In this document: positions 47,560-58,851 of the stretch, piece after piece | Numbering within the stretch: the stretch's first letter is position 1 | Layout of the letters: every line of letters begins with the position of its first letter | The notes under the pieces: model-generated | Told to the model about the DNA's origin: nothing | The model's database searches: none | What the model saw: the letters and a program-made list of their open reading frames with translations, nothing else | Assembly (NCBI GenBank): GCA_028023455.1 | Contig: JAQFVV010000322.1 | Span: 494,001-558,000 of the forward strand | Direction: 5' to 3' | Source: Epiperipatus broadwayi | Taxonomy: Eukaryota > Onychophora > Udeonychophora > Euonychophora > Peripatidae | Length of the DNA: 64,000 nucleotides | Translations under genes and position numbers: made by a program

Positions 47560-48250
47560 TTCCTGAACCTGGCTCTCACTAAGACTTTCAAAACGAATGG
47601 GATTCTGGAGCTGTCGAAGCAGCTCTTCTTTTGAAGAGAACACTTTCACCAATAGGAATGGGACTTGCATCTGAACTGCGAGATGGTTTTGGATATCTCC
47701 AGTCTCATCATTTCACCACACACACACATCTCTTGGTATGTTGTCCTGTAAAAATGCTGCCATGCCAGCTTCTGTGGACGATAGTTAGTACAATTTGAAC
47801 CGCCCTGTTTTATAGTCAAACATTTTATTTGTCATGGACATATTCTTGCGCAAATGTGAGCTGGTCAAAATCTTACTTGGACATATCCTTTCCGATTTTT
47901 TGAAGGTTTCATGTTGAGTAGGGAAGCATGTTGACGGATTTACAATTGTTAGGAGGTGATAGTAGGTCAGATGTCTTGTAAGCTAATTACTTTGACATGC
48001 ATATTTGAAGAGTTATGTCAGGCTGAAGTCCAGACACCCTCCTATGATACTGTAGCAAACTTTGAACTGTGAGCATTGGAATAAAGTGTGTAACATGAAG
48101 GAGCAGACCGTTTGCCAGAATGGCATGCATAAACTGCCTCTTTCTTGCTTTTGCATAGAAATAAGGCCAGCTGTGGCTGCGTAAATGGCATTTGTATGTG
48201 TTTATGCATATAAATAACACCATCAAAAGGCTGACATGAGCTAATAGAGC
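47560..48250. other. Unidentified higher-complexity block
   Basis: About 700 bases of clearly less AT-rich text. Two overlapping minus-strand ORFs (47987-48226 and 48042-48365) reach 79 and 107 codons. Neither shows motifs I recognise, and the frames compete. 'tttgaaccgccctg' at 47796 resembles the LTR end TGAACCGCCC, which could mean an older LTR fragment. It may be an eroded transposon. Confidence 0.35.
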
Positions 48251-48319
48251 AGTACCAAATTTTTTGAGCTAATATACTATTATTACTGCCTGTTTTATAG
48301 ATATATAATTTTATTATTC

Positions 48320-48450
48320 TAAAGCAAGTGTGAAGCAGATGCATTTTCCTGCTGCTTGCACTCACTAATTTAGTTTGAGCAGCATTTATTCAGTAGATGC
48401 ACTTTCTTACCTTATATTTATTTGGTAGGCACACATTCTTACCATATATT
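48320..48450. repeat. Flank repeat P, left copy
   Basis: 'gaagcagatgcattttcctg' then 'gcttgcactcac' and 'ggtaggcacacattcttacca' match the right flank of the gypsy element (54244-54335) in the same orientation. Motifs also repeat internally ('gtagatgcactttcttacc'). The element probably inserted into a pre-existing tandem array of this repeat. Confidence 0.7.
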
Positions 48451-48460
48451 ATGTTTATAT

Positions 48461-50040
48461 TGAACCGCCCACCGATTTTATTTTATCTAATAACGACAAA
48501 CAGAAATATAAAATACTCTTTCTTCCCTACTAAACCATCCAATCTTTGAAGGTGCTTGGTTCTCAGGTAGAGTGCAAAAATATCATTGCCAGCAAGCTAC
48601 CAATAATATAAATACCTGGCTACTAGACAAATACCTACCAAATAAACACTTTATTTATTTTAAGGTAAACCCTTTAGGTGCCAGTTAATCACATAGTAAT
48701 TAACATATTTACCTGATCAGCCACGAATCTAGTACCTGAGATCCCAGCTAGCTCATCAAATTGTATCTGCCTTTAAAAAAAAAAACAACTCCGCCCTATC
48801 TAATAATTTTATTTTTAAGAATGACAAAACATTAACATCCTTAAATAACAAATCCTTATTTTTAAAGAAAATTTCCCTATTCTTTTAGTTTTAACTTAAC
48901 CATTTCTTAATAATAATTAAATCTTTCCATTCCTATTTTTTCCAGGATAAATATGTGTATTCAAAAATAAATATAAATATCTAAACGACAGTTTAAATCT
49001 TTTTTTTTTAAACAGTCGTTTTGCTTTATAATTCAAACACACACACTGTTTTTTATTTTAAATAAATGTTTTAATACATTATAATAACTAAAATATACAT
49101 GACATATTAAATTAAAATTCAGACATACATACACACAATATCTTTGAATAAAGTTAAACACAGAAGCCGATATCATTTGTATTTCCCAGATACTACTTGG
49201 TAAAGTTGAAAGTTTTATTTATTACAGTTTTTTTTTTAAAAAAAAAGAAAATCAAGAATTAAAGAATATGAAAATTAAATAATTACCTAAGATTTGAAAA
49301 TCTGAAATGACTTATGTACAGCACAATGTAATTTCTATACATGTTATCTCTGATGGATTAGCGCTAACCTCCAGTAAATCTTCCTCGAATTCATGATGTT
49401 ATATAACCTTCATGGATTTTCAGCATAGACACTTAGCTACTTTATTGGCTTTATTCGAACATGGTTTGCCCTCCGAACTATCTGCCGATGTTATCACAGC
49501 GAGGCTCCAGCTAGTTGCACAATACGATAAATTTAACAATGCATCGTTTTGGTAGATATAACAATTTATATAATTTTTGATTCTGTAATTTTAAGAAATA
49601 TTTTGAAATTTTTTTTTTTTAAATATCATAAATAATAATGAAATGTTGAATTTTTTAAACTGTCTTAACAATGACAAAGTTTTGTTATGACCAGCATTTA
49701 TTATCTCGTGAAATTACTGTACTTTTTTTTCACTCTGATTGGGCTTCTATTTTATTCTTTTGTTCAAAACTTTTACACATGCACACATTTTATTATTTTA
49801 TTATAAAACAACATTAAATCATTTTTTATTTCAAAAATAAAAAAAATCTTACCCTCTTTAAAAGCATTTATTATTTATTTTTCTTTAACAATAAACCCCG
49901 CTACCCTACTCTGTTTTTAATTTTCATTTCCTTCAACTTTTAACTTTTATTTTCCCACTTTATTTTTAAAAGGCGAGATTTATGAAATATTACTACTTTT
50001 AAATAATACTACATATTCAATAATGATGTACCTCGGTACA
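48461..50040 (-). repeat. 3' LTR of the gypsy element (about 1.58 kb)
   Basis: On the minus strand it starts TGTACCGAGGTACATC, whose first bases form a small palindrome (TGTACC-GA-GGTACA), and ends GGTGGGCGGTTCA; the ends are TG and CA. It is related over its length to the solo LTR at 42587-44206. The right boundary is fixed by the adjoining polypurine tract and the left by ATAT. It is unusually long, AT-rich and without an ORF. Confidence 0.75.
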
Positions 50041-50050
50041 TCTCTCCTCT
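50041..50050 (-). other. Polypurine tract
   Basis: 'tctctcctct' reads AGAGGAGAGA on the minus strand, immediately before the LTR start TGTACC. This is the expected plus-strand primer site of an LTR element. Confidence 0.75.
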
Positions 50051-50172
50051 GAAACTAAAATATCATTCTGAGCATTTTAGTTTCAAAATTTAAATTTATA
50101 AGTATTATATAAATCCCATTGTTTTATTAAATTGAAATTCATTTTTTCCTATTCTTGTATAGCCACATTATA

Positions 50173-50385
50173 TTATCTATAATTTTTTTTTAGTAATTGT
50201 AGAGATAGAGCATTAAAAGTTCCTTTTTTCTCTGAGCCCTGAGTGACTTCAAATGCATTATTTTCATATTCTTTTATGATTTTATAAGGCCCATCATATA
50301 TTGGTTGAAATTTTTTATATATTCCCTTCTTCGGATGGCTTACTGGATTTACCCTCACCATAATTTCATCCCCCAACTTAAACAT
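50173..50385 (-). pseudogene. Integrase C-terminal (GPY/F) segment
   Basis: The frame reads FKLGDEIMVRVNP, then FQPIYDGPYKI and the end NALSLQLLKK. 'DGPY-I' is the GPY/F signature at the end of Ty3/gypsy integrases, thought to contact DNA. The stop at 50173 is a plausible natural end of pol. It is separated from the core by a stop near 50400. Confidence 0.85.
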
Positions 50386-50389
50386 ACAT

Positions 50390-51190
50390 TTGACTTAACC
50401 TAGTCTCTTTTGTCTTATATTGCCCATCCTTCTAAGCTTACGGCGTGCCTCGTCAACATCTTTTTCCTTGTCAATATATGGCGCTTTAACCGGTAATATA
50501 GTTTTGAACGAATATGGGATATTTTTTCCTTGATGGTAATAGGCTTAAATCCTGTTGATTCATTCTTTGACCAATTTATCATGTCATCGACTTTTGTTGC
50601 CTCCTTCACCCATCTATGCTGATTATTCTGTAGGTATACATGAAATAAACATCCCAATTCCCTCATGATTGGTTCGCATGGATTAGATTGCGAATTGAAG
50701 TGAGGATAGGTCTTATCTTATGACGCTCCGTCCATCTTTTCCATTTTTCAGACATAAAGGGCATTCCATGGTCTGACATTATTTGTTTTGGGATTCCCAC
50801 ATTTTGAAAATGTTGATGTTCAAGGACCCTTATCATCTGTCTAGCATCAGCTTGCGCCACCGGGTAAACAATCACAAACTTAGAGAACACGTCATAAGTC
50901 ACAACCAGATATTTCTTTCGATGAAATTAAGGTAATGGTCCATAAAAGTCTATTACCAATAAACTGTTAGGCTGATATGCGTATATGGGTCTCAGCGGCC
51001 CCGCATTTGATGTATTAGGTTTGGTTTTTGCACACACAGTACACCCTTCAGTGATGTTTAAAACATTCCTATACATTCTCGCCCAATAAAACCAGTTGCT
51101 TATCCATTCTTCAGTTTTGCTTGCCCCATAATGTCCATACTTTTCATGTATGTACTTGATCATCTGTTTTCGCAAGATCATTGGAAGAAC
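50390..51190 (-). pseudogene. Integrase zinc-binding and catalytic core
   Basis: 51181-50927 encodes the HHCC zinc domain (HEKYGHYG, then CTVCAKTK) and the start of the catalytic core, LLVIDFYGPLP, with the first Asp. 50902-50663 carries SDHGMPF with the second Asp, and after a frameshift 50690-50415 gives NPCE-IMREL with the third acid. All three D,D,E positions can thus be seen, but in three frames. Role: joining the cDNA to host DNA. Frameshifts near 50920 and 50680 inactivate it. Confidence 0.88.
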
Positions 51191-51193
51191 GAT

Positions 51194-51999
51194 TCATATA
51201 TGTTCACCATCTTTCATTTTGTGCTGCAAAAATCCATCTTTTAAACAATATTGTTTTCTTCCTTTCCATAGTGTATTGTTTATAAGTCCACCTATAGGTT
51301 GGTAGCGCAAATAATCTATTATTTGTTTACATTCTGCATCCTTTTCTTGCAACTCTCTTAACCTTTTCAAACCATATTCTATCTCCTCATCTTTATGTAC
51401 TTCTGCTATTGCTATGTATGCGTTATTACAATTTAAATGTTGTAGCTGATGTTCTATCAGATATTGACTTAAAGCACCTGCCACCATATTGTCTTTGCCT
51501 GGACAATACTGTATACTATAATCGAATTCTTGCAAGAATAGACTCCATCGAATCAACCTGCTATTTGTAAGAAAACTATGATTAAGGAACTCAAGGCTCT
51601 TGTGGTCTGTGATCACTATCACCTGCGATCCTATTAAGTACTGCCTAAACTTCTTAAACATCCACACGATCGCCAAAGCCTCTCGGTTACAGTATAATTT
51701 TTCACTGGCCCATTTAATAAACGACTTACAAAGAAAAGAACTCCATACTTTCCATTGTCTTGCACCTGAGATAACATAGCCCCCAATCCGATTTGACTGC
51801 TGTCCATTTGTACTACAAATGGCTTACTAAAGTTTGGGTATGTCAACATGACTTCCTTTAATAAACCTTTTTTTAGACTTTCAAAACTGTGCTCTTGTTG
51901 CTCTTCCCACATCCATTTTTTATCTTTTCTTAATAGCTGTAACAGAGGTTTCATATCTGAGGAAAATTTTTTATAAAATCTATTGAAAAAATTACGCAA
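51194..51999 (-). pseudogene. RNase H domain and tether
   Basis: 51999-51690 gives FFNRFYKKFSSDMKPL (the RT-RNase H connection), then LTYPNFSKPFVVQMDSSQIGLGAML, shown here as the 'D-S---G-GA-L' RNase H start, and YTVTER. A frameshift near 51690 leads to 51676-51194 with VITDHKSLEFLNH and YCPGKDNMVAGALSQ. In the last motif the family usually has AD-LSR, so the metal-binding Asp appears lost (GA for AD). Confidence 0.85.
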
Positions 52000-52840
52000 C
52001 CTGAGAAAATATTTGATGTCTTTCTTCTTCGTTGGCCTAGGAAAATTTTGTATAGCTTAGATTTTCTCTGGATTTGGAGATATCCCTTGTTCACTAATTA
52101 TGTGTCCCAAGAATTTTACCTCTGGTCATTAAATGGCTTTTGCCTAAATTTAATTCAATTCCCTTATTTTTAATTCATTGAATAGCAATTTCAAATGTTT
52201 GAAGTGTTCTTCCACACTTTCTGAGGCTAAAATGATATCCATTTACATCGTAATCAAGCTTTTGATTTTTTCGGATAATACTTGGTCAAGGCATTGTATT
52301 AATCCTGCCCCACTATTTTTTAAACCAAAGGGAATTCGGTTGAAATTATATACCCGGCTGTTGTAACAGAAAGCAGTGTATTTCCAGTCCTCAGGATGCA
52401 GCTTGATCTGCCAGTAACTGGCCGTTAGGTCAAAAGTTGAAAATATCTTTTTTTATGGAACTCATTAATAATTCACTTATAGGTGGTGGTGCATTGGTAT
52501 CTAACACTGTTATTTTATTTAATTGCTGTGCATCTAGGCACAATCGAATAGACTCATTCTTTTTCTTTACTGTCACTAGCATGTTGTTGTATGGGGAAGA
52601 GCATTTAGAAATAATTCCCCATTTTAACATATTCTCTAGTTGTTAATCCACTGCCTTTCTATATTGATGTGTTATAGGGTATACTCGAGCTTGATATGGT
52701 TGGTTTTCCATAAGCTTTATCCTATGCTTGTATCTTTCAATAACTCCAGGAACTTCGGAAAATATACTCTCATATGTATCCAACAACTCCTTCAATGGTT
52801 TTCCGTCCTCACTTCCCCGTTCATCTTCCATCACCTTTGT
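52000..52840 (-). pseudogene. Gypsy reverse transcriptase
   Basis: 52834-52643 gives the pre-RT region (LLDTYESIFSEVPG, HRIKL, PYQARVYPI). 52630-52430 gives SPYNNMLVTVKKKNESIRLCLDAQQLNK, seen as the 'S-Y-SP---V-KK' and 'R-C-D---LN' blocks. Further pieces to about 52010 include WKYTAFCYN, NRIPFGLKNS and FLGHIISEQGI. The active-site box near 52235-52250 reads M-stop-M-D before IILASESVEEH, so one catalytic Asp is replaced and a stop lies inside the motif. Plus-strand ORFs here are shadows. Confidence 0.88.
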
Positions 52841-53040
52841 ACATCACACTCCACATTAACATTTATCTCACACACATCAAATGGGATTTCTGCCTTGTTA
52901 ATTCTCACCTGTCATTTCTCATAATCTAACACGCATCCAACTTCACACATAAAATCCGATTCCAGGATAACATCATGTATCAATCCCTCTAAAATCAACA
53001 TAACGTGGTTATATTCCTTTCCTTCTATATTCATACTTAT

Positions 53041-53322
53041 TCAAGCTTGTTCTGATGCCAACTTGGCTCTTTTTTCATTCACCAACATTACATATACGTT
53101 CTTTAGTGGCAAGGTTTTGAGCTTCAAATTGCTCCGACCTATTTCATCAAAAATTTTCTGTGAAATCACTGATACCTGACTTCCTGAGTCAAACAGTACA
53201 TTTACAGTTTTTCCTTCGATTTTCATTTCTATTTTCGGGCATGAATGAGATGCCATTATCAAACCCTCCTCATTTTGTATCAAGTTTATTCTTGGCATTC
53301 CCTTTTCTCCGACTTTTCTCAT
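53041..53322 (-). pseudogene. Retropepsin-type protease
   Basis: The frame has SHSCPKIEMKIEGKTVNVLFDSGSQVSVIS (key part LFDSGSQVSVIS near 53180-53215). The DSG triad is that of an aspartic protease, which cleaves the Gag-Pol polyprotein. A stop follows within about 50 residues. It overlaps the gag frame at its start. Confidence 0.85.
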
Positions 53323-53860
53323 ATTGTCTATTACTGTCCAGCGTCATAAGTATATCGGCAGTTTGTTCTATAGTATCCTTTCCCATTATTATCTTTTGAA
53401 TGTCTTCTGGAAAACCTGGTCTTACTATACACAGGATTTGCTGCTCAGACAAATTGTATGCTGTGACCATTCTCAGTTTCGCTACTTGTTTGAAAAAACG
53501 CGCTCAGTAACTTCCCCGTCCACTATTTATCCTGTTCTGCCTGATGCTTAACCATCTCCTGAAGTTCCTCCCCCAATAGCTTGACAACAATGCTCGTTTG
53601 TACTCCTCAAAGCTTGTTGGTTTTACTTCCATTGACTTCCATCAAACTTCAGCCTCATCCTATATATAACTAATGGCTATATTAACTTTAATTGATTTGC
53701 TGAACTCATTACATGAGAAAAATCACTCTAAACTCTCTAAATGTCTATTCGGTATTTCCCCTCTGTTTCCCAAGAAAGTTTTTATTTTTATAATCTGGCT
53801 CGCTATTTCCATTTCACCACTAATTTATCTAATTTCATTTAGAAGTAAAATTCCTTTTCT
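53270..53860 (-). pseudogene. Gag
   Basis: A start at 53812 gives MEIASQIIKIKTFLGNRGEIP, then HLESLE and FSCNEFSKSIKVNIAISYI, then KSMEVKPTSFEEYKRALLS. These fit the Ty3/gypsy gag pattern (F-G---E-P--HL--FE ... KV--A---L---A--WW). The C-terminal part is the ORF 53470-53270 (NLSEQQILCIVRPGFPEDIQKII). A few stops break it. No clear zinc knuckle; the end is lysine/arginine-rich instead. Confidence 0.75.
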
Positions 53861-53919
53861 CCAATTCAAAATGTATGTACTACCAACCTAAACCCTCTTG
53901 AAGTTCTACTTTTATGCTT

Positions 53920-53945
53920 CCTGCTCATCTAGGATTATGCCACCA
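53920..53945 (-). other. Candidate primer-binding site (alternative LTR boundary)
   Basis: On the minus strand TGGTGGCATAATCCTAG follows 'TTATATAACA' directly. TGG after ...CA is what a tRNA-primed site beside an LTR end looks like. If this is the true site, the 5' LTR would be 54216-53946 (271 bp), which conflicts with the long 3' LTR. A second candidate, TGGCACATCACCG, lies next to the short 5' LTR remnant (near 54155-54168). Confidence 0.4.
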
Positions 53946-54169
53946 TGTTATATAATGTCATATAAAATCACTTTTATTATTTACACTAATCCGACTGGTT
54001 ATTGGTAAACAAAGACTACTATCACGCTTTCTAACTTCTTTCTCACTAACTAACACCTATATTATTAATGGCTAACTTTGACCACACCATCTAAAAAAAC
54101 ATCCAGCTACACCTTACGCTGGTCCTACCATTTGAAACGACTAGTTTCATGCCACGGTGATGTGCCAAA

Positions 54170-54216
54170 TGAACCGCCCACCTTTCTTTTATCTAATAAC
54201 GATGTACCTCAGTACA
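54170..54216 (-). repeat. 5' LTR remnant (47 bp) with internal deletion
   Basis: Contains both LTR ends: 'tgaaccgcccacc' plus 'ttttatctaataacga' (as at 48461-48496) joined directly to 'tgtacctcagtaca' (as at 50026-50040). The join lies where 'aataacga' and 'aataatga' are nearly identical, suggesting loss of about 1.53 kb between short matching sequences. Confidence 0.65.
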
Positions 54217-54243
54217 ATATATTATTTGATTGTTCATAAATAA

Positions 54244-54335
54244 GTCTAAAGCAGATGTTATTCCTGCTACTTACACTTATTGTATGATTTTATCATTATT
54301 TATCAGGTAGACACCCATTTCTACCATTTAGTTTT
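54244..54335. repeat. Flank repeat P, right copy
   Basis: 'aagcagatgttattcctgct' then 'acttacactt' and 'caggtagacacccatttcta' correspond to 48320-48450. Confidence 0.7.
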
Positions 54336-54729
54336 TAATCTCCATCACTATGCCAGGTAATTATGTAAATCTTACCTAGGCATTTGGTGATTTTTATTTT
54401 CTTGTTAAAACAGACATTAAAGAGGATCTGGCTTGTGTGATATTCTGTTTCCTTTATTTGAGTCATTTATTATTAATTTTCACAGCACTGCAGCCTGAAA
54501 GGATTTATAGTCATCTAGTTCTTCTAATAATATAGTTATATAAATGATTTTCTTAATGTATTTTAAACCTTGTAAGATTATTAGGTCTTAAAACTGGATT
54601 GTGGTCAGTTCGCTATGCAATGGATCTTTATCTGTCAAAAGACAATTAAGATGCCTAGGGTCCTATATTGTTTGTGCATAATGAGGCAGTTAAATAAAAT
54701 CCTATGATATAGATCATTAAGTGTTGCTA
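54336..54729. other. AT-rich spacer
   Basis: Nothing recognised. Confidence 0.3.
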
Positions 54730-54985
54730 TGCTGATGTTTCCTGAGCATTTCTATCAATTGTGTTATTGGTTTTGTGATTATGTATATACATAAATAAAT
54801 CGTAATTCCTTATTATTCTAGCATTTGTCTTTCATTCCAATCAATAGTGGTAAAATGAGTCCCTTGTATCTAACTGAGTCTAGTGGGATAAAAAGTTTTT
54901 GATCATGTGACATTGTAATATTGTGCAAATTACTCTTAGGCAACTTTTATATTAGCTGTGCATTTTCAATCATTATAATACTAAG
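54730..54985. repeat. Dispersed repeat N, copy 2
   Basis: Partner of 41840-42062, with an extra stretch ('tggtaaaatgagtccc', near 54848) absent from copy 1. Confidence 0.7.
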
Positions 54986-57689
54986 TGACTAAAAGTAGTA
55001 AGTTAAAAGAAAATGGAAAAAGAATGAGAACAGAAAAAAGACAAAAAGTAATGAATAGAAATAGAAACTAGTCTTTGATGAGCCATTAGCTCATCCTGCT
55101 AGGGAGGAGGAAATATCCGTGGTTTGGCATTATTTATTGGTTAGCTGCAATGAACTTTTATATCTGGACAGCCACATCTTATGTCTTATGATAGTCTATA
55201 ACTTTTTTCATTATTATTGCAATATATAGCAACTTGTATAGTTACATTAAAATAATAACTAATAAATTATGAGGATTTAAAGAATATTGTTTCTTGTGCT
55301 TTTTCATTATCTTAAGATCAAATTTAATCTGTTCCAATAACATATTAAGCAAAATTTTGACAGTAAGTTTTTTGATAGATACTAAAAGTCAAGAAGAGCG
55401 AAGTTATCACTTTTGAGCTTTATATGGCTAGTTAAGATGTAAGGCAAATTTCAAATTCTTATATTATTATTCTGTTCAACTGGTGGAAGCAGTATTATGG
55501 AGTTCTAAAATACCTGTCAGAAAAAGTTAAGATTTATAATGTGACTACAGGTACTACTTAATTCATGGAATTCATTATGACCTGTTTTCTATGTTGTAAA
55601 AAATATAAGTAATGTTGAGAGTTATACAAGAAGAATAAGCAAATTGTATCAATGTTTTAATGTAATTATAAGTTTTTATTTTAGATATGAAGCACATTTT
55701 TTATTTGGTATACATAAATTATTATCATTAAAATTGGATCAATATCAATAACAATCAAACAATTTCAACTTGTTGTCTAGGCAAAGGTGGAACCCCATCT
55801 TTATTTATGGTCCAATATATTTATGTAGACACTAAATATTGTAACTTGACCACAGAGATTGAAATTATCGATAAAAAGAAGTTTAAATAAACTAATTTTT
55901 AATAAAGTTTAATATTGTTGAAAGATGACAGTATCAAACAAAATTTGATTTGTCTTGAATAAATAAATTTATGTATTATAATAAAATTGAATTTAGAATA
56001 TAAAAATTACTCTGTTACAGAAAATCAAAAGTTACTAATCAAAATAATATTAAATTTATTTATTTTTTCATTTGATTATGCAAATAAAAATAATTTTAAC
56101 AATTATTTGTTATCACACGTCATTATTTTAATTAATTATTCAAACTTATAAAATATTTTGAATAATTAAATTATCAAAAGTACTTCTCCTGTTTCAGACT
56201 AAAGGAAGTTGTAAGTTACAGGAACTTTATATTTTTTAATATTATTTTAAATAATATTATATTAAGTAAAACTATTTGAACTAGTTTTGTTTTTTAATTT
56301 AGACAATTGGCAAAAAAAAAAAATCAGTATTATTAAAATATTTATAATTTTAAATATATTTCATAAAAAAATTCTTAGACTATCCATTGTTTAAAATTCT
56401 TATTAAAAATATATCTCTAAATAGATTTGAAATGCCCGCCACCCATTTAAACATGCATGACTAAAATAGTAATAACCATTTACTTTTGGTCATTTTTTAT
56501 ACAAAATACTTGTAAATGTATTATGTATGGTCACTCCAATATTGGATTTTGTTTTTATATTTATATAACTTTATTTTTTTTTAAAAAAGTGTCATACATA
56601 AAGTAATGCAATGAATTATATATCATATATAGCATCATTAGAAATCATAAAGTATTTATCATATATTCATAGTTATAATATTTATCTCACCCACAAGAAG
56701 AAATTCAAGTCCTTATTTGTCAGTGACAGGGTAAAAATCTTCAGAAACTTATAATTTGGATCTCTTATCATCTTGAGAATTTAAGTCAGTTTAATACCTT
56801 TAAACTTTTAAGTAGAAAGATAGATTTGAGATGTTGAGGTGTAGCACAGACTAATGTTCTGAAATTTTAAAAATAGGGTATTTTGTCACAATAAAATAAG
56901 TATGTTTATGTTTAAGTGTGACCTTTTATCAGTATAATATAGACATTAAAAACATGGGCAATACATCATCTAATCATCCACACCGTGCGATGGTGCTGTT
57001 TCTATACTAAAGCACAGTAATATGCTGTTTACAAGGCCCTCATAGGTATTACAGCCTATAAACTGTTCAAACACTAAGATGTTGAAGTGCACCTATTACC
57101 CCCAACATCTCTAGCATGTTGAACATTATTAGCAACGAGTATGCGACACTCTCTATAGACATTACTCTTGACTATTGTACGATATGGTTTCTGTAGTTGT
57201 AATGATGAAAAGTATATTAGAACGGATTTTTTTTTTTTGGTTAAATGTATTGTAATTTGTGTGAGTTAGTAAAAATTGTAATGAATTCTCAAACGCCCTT
57301 ACTTTCATTGTCAGGGGTCACAATTCATTAAATGAGGAGTGTAAATCACGATTCGGCAAAGTTCACGATCAAGTCACGCACTTTCTGATACTTTTTTGAG
57401 ATCAAAACAGTTTAATGGCAGACGACTGTTCAGCATTGTAGTTTTTAGATTTACCTGCTATAGAAGCAGATGTGGTGGCCTTCCTTCAACCAAAAAAAAA
57501 TATTTTACCCACCCAGAAAAACCGTCTTTGTGGTGATTTAATGAAATTAAGGTGTTGCCAAACATCTGAAATGGAATGTCAATGTTGCCGAATGTGTTCC
57601 ATTCGCTCATGGAACGGGGTTTGAGGGCTGCCGAATCGCTTTTTCATAAGCAGTACAGCTAATTTATTACTGAAGCCGGGATCAGCTTA
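54986..57689. other. Gene-free stretch
   Basis: About 2.7 kb of AT-rich text. No ORF of note. The part 56950-57200 and the part 57290-57680 are less AT-rich; the second leads into a Tc1/mariner-like scrap and may be more of the same element. Confidence 0.35.
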
Positions 57690-57840
57690 CAGTGAAGCAT
57701 ATTAAAGCTGAGTTGGAAATGTGTCAAAACACCGTGAGGAATATGATGACAGGTCTTAGAGAGATCTGTTGAGAAAAGCCTCGGTTCGCAAAAAAAAGTT
57801 TCTTCAAGAACAATAAAAAAAGACTGGAAAAAAAAAGTTT
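57690..57840 (+). pseudogene. Tc1/mariner-like transposase scrap (helix-turn-helix region)
   Basis: A frame reads KHIKAELEMCQNTVRNMMTGLREIC, seen as the 'S-NTVRN-----RE' helix-turn-helix pattern of Tc1-type transposases. It is followed across a stop and shift by KPRF and VSSRTIKK, where the family has the basic hinge and second helix-turn-helix. The rest of the transposase, including the catalytic core, is absent; the sequence runs into A- and T-rich low complexity at 57840-58020. Confidence 0.35.
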
Positions 57841-57882
57841 CTTAAAAAAAAACAAAAAAGACCAGAAATAAGAAGTGTTTGG

Positions 57883-57914
<32 letters not shown>

Positions 57915-58030
57915 ATGTTTTAAAAAGTCAAAAAAAAAAAAGCCATTTTTTTATTTTTAAGAAATATACATAAAACCGGTTTAAAAAAAAAAGAAATCAA
58001 GCAAATCCAAAAATTAAAAACATAAATCAA
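57841..58030. repeat. A/T homopolymer-rich low-complexity tract
   Basis: Long T and A runs (for example 57880-57912) with little other content. Confidence 0.85.
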
Positions 58031-58112
58031 CAAAATAAAAACAGCCCAGTAACGTTATATCTATTTGTTTTTCACTAGCAATAGTGCCATCGAGCGGTAT
58101 GGATGATTAGAC

Positions 58113-58645
58113 CAGTGGTCTTCAACCTTTCACACCTGTGGACCGGTAAAAATAAGGATAAGGTTCTGCGGACCAGCAAAAATAAGGATAAGATTTTGCA
58201 GACCGGCGGAAGTCTATAGATACATTTTTTTAAAGATAAGCATAATTGTTATAACTGATCAAAACAACAATGTTAAATATATAAGATAAAGTTTTATATA
58301 TATATATATATGGAGTTTATATAATAAAAAACTTTTTTTTAAATTTTTTTAGAAAAGTAATAAAAAATTTAATTCTACCCCCCCCCCACCGTAAACATCT
58401 GTGATAACTAGAAAAACAAATTAATTTATGAATGATTGATTAGATTTTGTTTTCGTTCTGTTTTCTTTTTTTTTAATTGAGTAAAAATGAGATGAAAAAA
58501 TAAATAAAAATTGGCTATATTAATTAAAAGTTTAAACTCTTATTATTTATTATTACAAACTTTTTACTGCCCACCTAGCACGCGGACCTGCAGAAAAGTT
58601 CCGCGGCCCGGCACCGGGCTGCGGACCAAGGGTTGAAGAACACTG
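58113..58645. mobile_element. hAT-like MITE L, copy 2 (533 bp) with 8-bp target duplication
   Basis: Begins CAGTGGTCTTCAACC and ends GGTTGAAGAACACTG. It is flanked by the perfect 8-bp repeat GATTAGAC (58105-58112 and 58646-58653). The interior follows 30521-31046 almost base for base, including the C run and 'ttccgcggcccggcacc'. Different target sequences at the two sites show independent insertions. Confidence 0.93.
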
Positions 58646-58653
58646 GATTAGAC

Positions 58654-58851
58654 TATATATTACCAAAACATGTTCAAAGATACTCCATGAAATTCTAAAA
58701 ATATGATGATAAGTTATAAGTCAAAGCAATATATTCTATAACTTTCTGGATATGATACTAAAGAATTCTCTATTTTAAAATTACATTTTTATTGGATAAT
58801 ACAAGTGAAATGGATGAACAATAAAAACCTTTCTAAGAAATGTCATGATAT
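58654..58851. other. AT-rich spacer
   Basis: Nothing recognised. Confidence 0.3.

Larger units (their letters stand above)
48461..54216 (-). mobile_element. Ty3/gypsy LTR retrotransposon, nearly complete but broken
   Basis: On the minus strand the order is truncated 5' LTR (54216-54170), leader, gag, protease, reverse transcriptase, RNase H, integrase, polypurine tract and 3' LTR (50040-48461), the Ty3/gypsy order. ATAT flanks both ends (48457-48460 and 54217-54220), matching the AT-type 4-bp target duplication known for several gypsy groups. No env-like frame lies between integrase and 3' LTR. About ten frameshifts and stops separate the domains, including one at the RT active site, so it cannot be active. 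It is the best-preserved LTR element in the window. Confidence 0.9.

Noticed and set aside
50400-53860. An intact endogenous retrovirus with an envelope gene
   Set aside because: No frame for an envelope protein lies between the integrase end (50173) and the polypurine tract (50050), and gag and pol are broken.
52178-53891. Plus-strand ORFs over the gypsy element
   Set aside because: Shadows of the minus-strand pol and gag relics.
57879-57913. Poly-T/poly-A tract as the tail of a processed pseudogene
   Set aside because: It sits among other homopolymer runs in both orientations with no coding relic attached, so low complexity explains it better.
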